Source: Oryzias latipes (taxonomy: Eukaryota; Chordata; Actinopteri; Beloniformes; Adrianichthyidae). From it: 64,000 nucleotides of DNA. Made by a program: the position numbers and the translations under genes. Shown here piece by piece: positions 55,834 to 64,000 of the stretch. The notes beneath the pieces were generated by a model, which was not told where the DNA came from, did no database searches, and saw nothing but the letters and a program-made list of their open reading frames with translations. Numbering within the stretch: position 1 is the first letter of the stretch; every line of letters starts with the position of its first letter. Location: assembly GCF_002234675.1 (NCBI RefSeq), contig NC_019880.2, positions 21,531,289-21,595,288 of the forward strand, read 5' to 3'.

Positions 55834-56229
55834 ACAGAAATTTAGTGAAGCTTGGTCCTCTGTGGAGTCAGAACACATTTGGAAGGATAAGAAGAGTAAA
55901 AAAAACATCAACTGCTTCAGCTTTCTCCCTCTTTAGACGGTTCTTTCATTTGCTCAGGTACGTGAACCTGTGAGTATACTTCTTTTGTTTGCGTAGGATG
56001 GAAGTGGCTGTTGAAATCATTTAAGAATGCATGGACGGATGGTTCATGGCTGTGAACTGAGTGGTTCTGCATTGATTGTCTCACTTTTAAACATCAATTT
56101 ATTTATTACACATTCCTTGTAAGAAATAAAGTCTAAACCTGTTCTAAGAAAGCATGCTTCCTCAAACGCAGTAACAGTCAAAGTAGCCGGCAGTCTGTCA
56201 ACTGGAATTTGAGTGTGGGTCAGATGCAT
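55834..56229. other. Intergenic stretch, nothing recognised
   Basis: No gene or element motif seen. Confidence 0.4.
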
Positions 56230-56718
56230 TTAATGCTAAATCAACTTTTTGGGCTTTTAGGGGGATTATGATGTTCATTCCTCACAAAAACAACCCCAAA
56301 GTGGTTTTTTGATCCATTCACTCATTTCTGAGTATTATTTTAAAAACCTGCAAGCCCTGCCCCCAGTCTAACACACACGCCCACTTTCTCCGTGGAGCTA
56401 GCAGTGATCGGCTAAATGCTTCCATTTTATAAACAATATGAACATCCTTCTCTGTAAAAGGTTGGATGTCGTTTGTTTTCATGGGAGAAACTCAGACACG
56501 ATGCTGAGACCGACTCTAGGATGATGTCATGAAATGGGCGGCACCCACAAGGAGAGAAAGGCGGAGCCTCAGAGATGGAGTCGTCTTACTTCTGGGTAAG
56601 AAAATGAGCTTCTGAGCTAACATTCCATTAAAAAAATAGTCTTTTAGTGTGTCAAAGGTCATATATGATCATATATATGGACATAGTTTACTCCTAAGAA
56701 AAGCAGAATTTAGACCCT
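56230..56718. mobile_element. TTAA-flanked non-autonomous DNA element, copy C
   Basis: Right end ...aatttagaccct followed by TTAA at 56719-56722. The interior (aaaacaaccccaaagtggtt, gaaatgggcggcacccacaa) matches copies A and B. The left terminus has degenerated. Confidence 0.65.
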
Positions 56719-57044
56719 TTAAGATGAACTAAGAGATCAACCCTGCAGCTAACAAAAGTTTCTTCCATTTCTATTCCTTGGTTCAGCTGGAAGAAAAACC
56801 AACATGATATAACAAAGGTAAACGTTTCTGTTTCCAGTATTTGGTATTTGAGCAACTGTGGATTTTGGAGACAGTTTATTACTACTTTACCACTTGCAAA
56901 TGCACATTACAGAATGTTGACCAGTGAAATCAACAAAAAGCGCATCACTAAGAAATAACATTACACATATAAGCGTAACGTGTTTCCCTTTTTCTACTGG
57001 TTTTCTGTTCAAAATCCTTTTTCAACTCTTTTCCTGTCAACATA

Positions 57045-57300
57045 AAGGTGAATTGACATTTAAGGACACACAAATGAGAAAAGGAGATGAGATTACATTT
57101 CTAGGAATTTTAATCGACCATGAATTGAGTTGGAAAGCCTGAGATAAAACTGTTGCTGAAAAATATGAAGGAGTATAGGGATACTAAGTAAGGTTATATT
57201 TATTTCTCAATTACTCTGTATATACTATGTTGTACACTTGTACTGCCCTACCTCCACTATGAGTATGAGGTATGGGGAAACCACCTATATCGGTGCATAC
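57045..57300 (+). pseudogene. LINE reverse-transcriptase relic
   Basis: The frame reads GDEITFLGILIDHELSWKA, the FLGxxID...LxW motif near the RT C-terminus of non-LTR elements. After a frameshift, YCPYLHYEYEVWGNHLY, the ...Y..WGN box, follows. Stops throughout. The sequence around it to 58500 is AT-rich, with no clear element ends. Confidence 0.5.
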
Positions 57301-58500
57301 TTCAAAAGTGAGCCACAATACTAGTTTAAAAAGTGGGATATTATGAATTGCTGTTTCCTTATTGACAGCCAGTCATTTAAATCTTGATTTAAAAAAGTAA
57401 ATAAATAAAATTACAATCATAAAAAAGATGTTTCTAGTTATTATTATCGCTTTTACACAAAAGGCATAAAATAAACAACCTTGAATATTAAATATTAGTT
57501 CTTTAAAATTCCTTACATGGATATATAATATTGTTTTTAAATGGATTTTTAAAAAATTATTATCAGGGAAAAGTTTCAACAATGCAGCATAAATAATTTC
57601 AAATATACCATTATTTGTAAATACTAATAGCTTTTAAAATGAACTTCTTTCACCAATTCAAAAAGCGTCTGTTTTTTTTAAAAACTTTTTTTAATTTCTA
57701 ACGATAATAAGAAGTTAGAAATATGTAGAAAATACAGAATAACATACAGCTGAAAAACATTATTTCTTTCTGTCACATTTGTTTTAAAGGAAATACTAGC
57801 AGAGGCTTTGCCATTTATCTCACTAAAAAACAAGCAGTTTGTTTTGTTTATCAGTTACTTAGAATACATTTGTTTTTTTTACAATTGCCATAAATCTCCC
57901 AATTGTTTTCTTTATGACCGATGATGACGCTTCCCCTCCAAAACAATGGATTAATTTTAACTTTAAACAATAACAAAGTCAAAGAAATCTCATTCAAACA
58001 CAGATTTTACCCTTCAAATCATTACCGATCTAAATTTAAAGTTGACTTAAACACCAGAAGGAACCGGAAACATGCTCTCATTTATTCTGGTCTGGATATT
58101 CACTCACAAATTATGGAAAAACATCCACAAATTCATCACAGACTCTATTTTTGCTTATTTTCAACTTTATTACAAAAACGTAATATTTGGTTTTCATAGT
58201 TTTGGACAGGAAGATGGTGATGCTTTCTATTTTAGAAACATGTTGTTATTCATGGCTAAATTATATCCTCAAGTCTTCGTACTGAAACTGGAACTGCAGC
58301 AATATTTAAAACTAATTTCTGCTTCAAAAAATAAAAAGGCTCAAAAAACGATTATCATCTGTAAATCTTTTGGATTAGTGACATGTTTATTACTCTTGCA
58401 TTTCTATTTTTTTTCTTCTGTTATTAATTTTTTTTAGTTACTTATTTATTTCCTTCTGTGATTGCTTTATTTGGTTATTATTGAACACCGGTTTGTTTTA
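57301..58500. other. AT-rich non-coding stretch, nothing recognised
   Basis: Two overlapping frames at 57921-58437 lack recognisable motifs. Possibly more LINE remains. Confidence 0.35.
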
Positions 58501-58514
58501 GAAATATATAATAC

Positions 58515-58830
58515 TTATTTTGATTTGATTTGAAATGGTTTATTTCGAGCAATCAAATAAGAATACACAAAAACATTACAATCATCAGTTATACATTCAT
58601 ACAACAACGAATCAATCTTAGGATAATTAGACATATTAATAAATATTGCTTCAAAGGGAGTGGAAGGAGGCAAACTTATATAATTCCAGCCCTGTTCTAC
58701 TGTAACCATTTTATTACATGATTTATAATTATTCGGTTCATAACTTTATCAGACAGAATTAAGAAGCATTAAGTGTCAATAAAGCACATGACAAAGATGA
58801 ATTACTTAACTATTATGTAAAAAATAACTT
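58515..58830 (-). repeat. LINE 3'-tail repeat, uninterrupted copy
   Basis: gatttgatttgaaatggttt ... ttaggataattagaca ... ccattttattacatgattta. The same sequence at 13218-13930 is split by a LINE insertion, so this copy shows the original uninterrupted order. Confidence 0.7.
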
Positions 58831-59330
58831 TTAGAAATCAACATGGCAAATGCAGATCAGTTTTTCAAAATATATGCAGATTATCTTAATTATAAAAGTC
58901 ATCGATATTTAAAAAAAAAATAACACTATTTCAGTAAAATAGACATAACACTGTTTCAGAAATTTTCTTAGCAAAATTTGATCACGTATCAAAAGTAAAA
59001 AATATGTGCAAAATTATGTTACATTAGGAAAAATCAAGTATCAATTTATCAATTTTTTGGAGCAAGTGAAGTAATATCATTAAAAGTCAATCAATGTAAC
59101 CATTTTCAATAATTGATTAATCATTTGTGTTATTATTTTTTTTGTTTTTTTTTATTTACATAAAAAATATTTATAATTTTGTTCTTAATAGTTGAGATTT
59201 TCATACGGTCAAAACAATGTTATTCTGTATTCAGAACTCTGTTGTATTTCTTTATTGTATTGTTATAAATGTTGTTTTTTATTTATTATATCTGCAAATG
59301 TTTAATATATGTTTTTTTAATTCAACTTTT
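58831..59330. other. AT-rich intergenic stretch
   Basis: Nothing recognised except an attctgtattcagaac motif at 59222-59237 shared with the inverted repeat at 19022-19119. Confidence 0.4.
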
Positions 59331-59565
59331 ACCAAAATGTTCAAAAGTTTCTCTTGCGGAACCTCCTTTTATTGACGTCACTTCCGGCGCGAGGGAACTG
59401 TTTTCCTTCTTCTACAAAGTTCCGCTTCCAGCATTTTCTGCGCCCGGCGCATAAACGCGGCGGCACCACTGGAGGTTTCTAGAAGCAGCCGCGGCGTGTG
59501 GCGGATCCTCACCGGCAGAAGGAGCTGACATTCCCCAACGGTTAGGTTGCTGTAAACCCGGACAA
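59331..59565 (+). promoter_or_regulatory. ahsa1: ahsa1 promoter and 5' UTR
   Basis: GC-rich sequence just before the start codon. A TGACGTCA CRE (59373-59380) runs directly into an ETS-type acttccgg (59380-59387), a common pairing in housekeeping promoters. A TTCTAGAA heat-shock half-site pair (59477-59484) has weaker units spaced on each side (gag, agc). No TATA box. The transcription start is not fixed but is likely between 59400 and 59540. Confidence 0.65.
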
Positions 59566-62500
59566 ATGGCGAAGTGGGGAGAAGGAGACCCTCGCTGGAT
59601 CGTAGAGGAGAGAGCTGACGCCACGAATGTCAACAATTGGCACTGGTAAGGCAGGGCGGATGAAAAAGACCCCGCTGCCCGGCTGTAGCCGGCTAACACA
59701 CTGCAGACCCCTCCGCCGTGAAAAGCCGGACTTTGACTCTTATTACCACGATCGATCAGCCATGTTTTTCATCAAACATCCTCCATTTTTCTGTCATGTA
59801 TGTTTTAACAGGATGTTTATTCAAGCTGAAATGGGGTTTAGCATGATGATGTAGCAGCAGCGGACCCTCATGTCTCAGTTGCTACACCGCGTTAGCTAGC
59901 TGCTGCATGCTGATGAATGCTGCACGCTCTGTGATGACATCACTTCAGAATATGACAGAAAATTACTTTCTATATTTATATATTTAAGGTTTTTACGACT
60001 TTTTAGTGGAACCTTTTCATTAATAGTTCCATGGCAGGTTCAGATGCCCAATCAGGCCTTTAAACCCTCCAACCAATGAGCAACAACGCTAGTAGGAAAA
60101 GGCTGTTTTCTCATGTTTCTGAATCAGGCGTGTTGCACCTGCGCCTGATTCAGGCGCAGGTGCAACACGCCTGCCTGCTGCAGCCCTGATGCCAAAACCA
60201 AAAAAAAAACGGCACCGTTCGCTGCGTCTTGGCTGTTCCTTTCATCACCGTCTTCCCACGACTCGCAGGACGGAGCGAGACGCCACAAACTGGTCGACGG
60301 ACAAGCTGAAGGCGCTGCTGCTCGGGCTGAGCGTGGAAAACGAGGAGGGGACGTGCGAGGTGACAGAAGTCAGCAAACTGGAAGGGGAAGCCTCCATCAA
60401 CAACCGCAAAGGCAAACTCATCTTCTTCTACGAGTGGAACGTGAAGGCAGCTTGGACCGGTGAGTTCAAAGTTCAACAAGTTCCTTTGAGCAGAGTCGCT
60501 CGTTGGTTTTGTCTTCTCGTTTTCTTTTACAGCCCAGAATATTTCGGCTCATTTGATTAAAAAAAAAAACTAGGGAGGAGTTTATTTGACGTTTGTCTTC
60601 TTGTCCCCCGTAGGAAAGTCTAAAACAGGAGTCAAATACAAAGGAACCATCGAGGTTCCCAACCTGTCGGATGAGAACGACATGGAGGATCTGGCCGTAA
60701 GTCTCCGTCTGACCGGGAACTTTGTGCTTGGGGTTGATGGAGATGTTCTCTGAAGTCCGTCGTCTCTGGTTTGGGTCCAGATTTCTGTGATGATGAACAA
60801 AGACGAACCGGACACGCCGCTGCTGAGCCTGATGAAGACGAAAGGCGCCGAGAAAGTCCGCCAAGCGCTCGGAAGCTACGTAGACTTCTTAAAAACAGGT
60901 CAGGAGCTTCATAATCTCAGAGAGCTGTGTCTTTAAAAGACTGTTTTAAAAATACTTTAAAGTTTTATTTAAAGAATTCAAAGTTCCTATCTATGAAAAA
61001 ATGCCTCTAAAATAACGTTTCAGAGCAGAGAGAAGTTGTTGCCCCTTTGGGTTAGCGGAGCCCGGTCTGACTTCAGCGTCACGCAGGTGTTGGCGCTTCG
61101 TTCTAAGGCGTTTCTGCATTTCAGAGTTCACACAGGGGATGATCCTGCCGACCGCCAACGGCGTGGCCAAGGTGCCGTCTGCTTCACAATCCAAAGCCAA
61201 GCTGGATAAAACCCAGGTTTGTTCTGCGCCGCCGCTTCAGAAGTGAGGCCTGCGTGGAGAACCGTCTTTGAAATGTCGCTCTGCTCGTGGCACAGATTTG
61301 CTCCGGCGGCAGCAGCAGCAGCGCAGCCGCTCCGGCCAACGCCGGCGTGAAGATCCCCACCTGTAAATTCAGCATCAGAGACACGTTTCTCACCTCGCCG
61401 GCGGATCTGTACAGAGTCTTCGTCAACCAGGAGGTGAGCCGCCGGCGCTCCGGAGCCGGTTCCCGCCGGGCTCGGACCGCCGTCTGACTGTCGCTGTTCT
61501 GCCGCAGATGGTTCGGGCCTTCACGCACAGCGCCGCGGCCGTGGAGGCGGAGAGGGGGGGCAGGTTTCGCCTGCTGGACGGCAACGTTTGTGGAGAGTTC
61601 ACAGAGCTGGTGAGACCGCCGCTCGCCGTGAAAGCGTACGCCTGCTGCCTTCCTGCGTGGAAACGCTCAATGTAACGCTGCTTTCACCCTCAGGTTCCCG
61701 ATGAGAAGATCGTCATGAAGTGGAGGTATAACACCTGGCCCTGCGGTGAGTGTCCCCACTGCACCAACGTCCACCAGCAGTGAGATGAGACCCGCAGAGT
61801 CTGTCCTATAGAACGGATAAACAGGGATTCAAACCGCTGACATTCATCTTTCAGTTGATGGACGCTCGCAGGGGAGCTGCGGGGTCCAGCAGGAGCGTTC
61901 TAGGAGAACATTCCTGCGCGCTCTCGTGATCTTAGCGTGTCAGTAGATCAAAGCTGACACGCTATGTGTTTTCCACGTATGACATGTGGGTCTTCCGTGA
62001 TCCATGCGTGGTCTACGTCGTTCATCAGTGTGTCTTGTGTTCGTCATTCATCGATGTCCGTCGAGGGTTTTGATCGACGGGTCTTTACTTGAACACGGTT
62101 TGAGCTGTTCAACACTTTTGGTCGGTTGACAATTACACCAGTGTCGTTCCGGTGGACCATCGTCCATCGTGATGGCTGACTGTCATTACAACGGAGAGAC
62201 ACCATCGTGATGACACCCCCCCCCCCCCCCCCCTACGCTGCGAGTCGACACCATAAGCCGCGGTTACATGTGCAAAATATTCTGATCGGATCAATGGTCG
62301 GATTAGAATCCAACCGTGCACATGGGCCCAGAAAACCTTTTTCCCGATTAGAACAAACGTTCCCATGGTCACACTTTCAGTCAGAATAAATCCTTCGCAC
62401 ATGCGCAGTTCTGTTTAAAATACCGGAAGAGGAAATGAGTTCCGCTGAGAAGCTACATACATAGATATGTCAGCTCCGTAATATACGAGATGATCTTCCA

Positions 62501-63345
62501 AACGTGCTTTTATTGATGTTACGGTTATTATGAAGCGCCTGTTCGCTCATCATTTTAATCCGTGTGGTCAGCGCTTTTTCTGTTGAAGAACGGAAACTGG
62601 AAGAAGCCAGGGCTAGCAGTATGCTAACACGAGCTAACAACATTTAGCCTTTGATGAACATAAAATCCATGCGGGAAACGCTGCAATCTGCATCTTGGTT
62701 GCACGTAAATATGTGGGAATAACATCAGCCTTTATTTTGTCGGGACACGACTGGAAACACAAATCCATGTGATTATTTCAACGGTTTCTAAGGACTGAGC
62801 GGCATTTCTGCTTTGAAAAGCTGGCTCGCCGCCCCAAAGCCGCTGTGAGCTGGCGGTACGAGCTCTGCCCAGACACGAACGCTTTTACCGGAAGACCCGG
62901 TTCTCCTGAGTTCGGTAGCTCGTTCACCTGGAGCTGCGGGACGGATCGCAGTCCGAAGTCTACATAACATAGAAAACACGTAACAAAGCATCCTCCCTTC
63001 CCCTCAAACACAAAGTCCGTCTGCTCTGCTCAGAGACTCGGTCCACAACTTTTCTCACTGTTTCCACGTAGATTAACGTGTGACCAGTGTTTATCCCTAC
63101 CATATATGCACAAATGTACGTAGCGGCGGTGAGACACGCCCTCTAACTCGTGACCTTTTCCTCGCCCGGCAGAACATTACGCAACAATCACGCTGACCTT
63201 CGTGGACCGCAGCAGCGAGACGGAGCTGAAGGTGGAGTGTCGAGGCGTCCCCAACAGCGAGGAGGAGCAGACGAAGGAGGGCTGGAGGAGATACTACTTT
63301 GAAGCCATCAAACAGACTTTTGGCTTTGGAGCGCGGCTCTTCTGA
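59566..63345 (+). CDS. ahsa1: Activator of Hsp90 ATPase 1 (Aha1 co-chaperone), complete gene
   Basis: Nine coding exons: 59566-59645, 60269-60459, 60614-60696, 60781-60898, 61125-61216, 61296-61433, 61508-61609, 61694-61745, 63173-63345. All junctions have GT donors and AG acceptors, and the phases join into 1029 nt (342 residues plus TGA); the human protein has 338. Aha1 binds the Hsp90 dimer in the cytosol and stimulates its ATPase. N-terminus MAKWGEGDPRW, then the NxNNWHW motif (residues 21-27) that modulates Hsp90. Then the N-terminal Aha1 domain (to about 160), which contacts the Hsp90 middle domain, including SINNRKGKLIFFYEW; a serine/alanine-rich linker (about 180-205); and the C-terminal START-like domain (about 205-335) ending IKQTFGFGARLF. 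The long intron 8 (1.4 kb) holds MITE-like sequence. Which fish duplicate (ahsa1a or ahsa1b) is unclear. Confidence 0.97.
60125..60173. repeat. 49-bp near-perfect palindrome in ahsa1 intron 1
   Basis: Arms of 24 bp, starting caggcgtgttgcacctgcgc, are exact reverse complements around one T at 60149. It lies 95 bp before the exon 2 acceptor. The intron RNA would form a 24-bp stem, and the DNA could extrude a cruciform. Confidence 0.95.
61934..62150 (-). mobile_element. MITE piece in ahsa1 intron 8, related to the 17.5-kb element
   Basis: Matches the right half of 17528-18177 in reverse order: ttttccacgtatgac, tcgacgggtcttt, tttgagctgttc and ttttggtcggttg. The other terminal block (aaatgtacgtagcggcggtg) appears at 63113-63132, so the copy may span most of the intron, with other insertions. 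A C-run lies at about 62216-62233. Confidence 0.6.
62250..63090. other. Rest of ahsa1 intron 8
   Basis: Includes gcggttacatgtgcaaaata and related blocks that look like another MITE, but I found no matched termini. No coding sequence. Confidence 0.4.
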
Positions 63346-63575
63346 AGACCCCCACCCCCACCCCACCCCCCGCGTTCGTTTCTGTTCGGATTCTTTCTAA
63401 AGATGTTCCCCTTCGCTCTCTGCTCTTCATAGGACAAGTCGACTAAAAAAGAGGAGAAAGGAAAGTCTGTCACTTTGTGTGTAAATGTTTTAATTTTGAA
63501 GATATTTAAGATTTTTGCAAAGATCGCTGTCTTTGAGGCTTGTGTGGGAATAAAAGTTTCTAAGAATGAACTGAA
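63346..63575 (+). other. ahsa1: ahsa1 3' UTR with poly(A) signal
   Basis: Follows the TGA. A C-rich stretch (63349-63375) comes first, then AATAAA at 63549-63554, giving a UTR of about 230 bp. A second aataaa at about 63921 is a possible distal site. Confidence 0.7.
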
Positions 63576-64000
63576 GGAACCTGATCTCCACTTCTATGAA
63601 AATGTTTTGTTTTTTCAGTTGGAAAATCTTTTTACTTTGTACCCGTTTGAGTGTAACGTTAACGGAGAGGCTGTCAGCCGCCGTGCGCGTTTCCCTTTGA
63701 GAGGGCGGCGTTCTTACCTCATTCAGTCCAGACGGTTCGGGTCCGGTCGGTCTGAGAGCGCCGCTGTGGGCTGGCGTTTACCTGGACACGCCTGTCGCAG
63801 CTGGAAGGTTTCTGGCTCTTTGAGGTGTAAACATCCAGCGAGGAGCTTTGGCCACAGAATGCATCTATTTATTCCTCACCTCATTCAGTCAACATGTAAA
63901 AAAACCAAACCGTTTCTTGAAATAAAAAAGGGAAAAGGGGACGTCTTGCTTTGTTATTTTATTTAACTGAGAGTTTTCCTTCTGGCTTTCAGGCCGACAT
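63576..64000. other. Downstream of ahsa1, nothing recognised
   Basis: The frame at 63475-63966 overlaps the UTR and has no domain, so it is taken as chance. The window ends in unclear sequence. Confidence 0.4.

Noticed and set aside
60189-60560. Single plus-strand frame of 123 codons treated as a gene
   Set aside because: It is ahsa1 exon 2 read through both flanking introns.
63475-63966. 163-codon frame after ahsa1
   Set aside because: Overlaps the ahsa1 3' UTR and poly(A) signal and has no recognisable domain.

Overview
The window is vertebrate nuclear DNA, almost certainly from a ray-finned (teleost) fish. Genes are sparse and split by introns, there is no operon-like packing, and the sequence between genes is filled with fish-type repeats: Tc1/mariner, hAT and piggyBac-like DNA elements, RTE and CR1/L2-like LINEs, a tRNA-derived SINE, microsatellites and minisatellites. 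Most long open frames are shadows or transposon remnants.

Three host genes are well supported. (1) A SERTA-domain gene on the minus strand: coding exon 26562-27302, GC-rich promoter at 28.5-29.2 kb, 3' UTR running down to a poly(A) signal near 24.75 kb. (2) cdca4, another SERTA-domain gene, also minus: coding exon 37918-38871, non-coding first exon in a CpG island near 43.36 kb, 3' UTR down to about 36.49 kb. (3) ahsa1, the Hsp90 co-chaperone Aha1, plus strand: nine exons from 59566 to 63345 that join in frame into 342 residues. A possible last coding exon of an unidentified gene lies at 48-175. CDCA4 and SERTAD proteins are nuclear transcriptional co-regulators tied to E2F and the cell cycle; AHSA1 stimulates the Hsp90 ATPase. 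CDCA4 and AHSA1 are both on human 14q, so their linkage here may be ancestral.

Layout: 0-10 kb is a possible gene end followed by mostly unique non-coding DNA with simple repeats. 10.3-13.9 kb holds a complete Tc1 element, a decayed Tc1 and a nested LINE. 15.7-17.2 kb is a 29-bp minisatellite with higher-order structure. 17.5-24.7 kb is MITEs, inverted repeats, a minisatellite split by an insertion, and a LINE inserted antisense into a LINE. 24.7-29.2 kb is the SERTA gene, whose first intron carries a minisatellite with five CRE sites. 30.6-36 kb is DNA transposons. 36.5-43.7 kb is cdca4. 44-58.8 kb is a graveyard of nested transposons, in which 8-bp, 5-bp and 16-bp target duplications let the order of insertions be read. 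59.3-63.6 kb is ahsa1.

I found no CRISPR array, bacterial-type system or novel enzyme cluster. The most unusual items are the 29-bp higher-order array, the CRE minisatellite in the SERTA gene intron, a 49-bp palindrome in ahsa1 intron 1, a Tc1 transposase whose open frame hides two compensating frameshifts across a catalytic aspartate, and two deep transposon nests.
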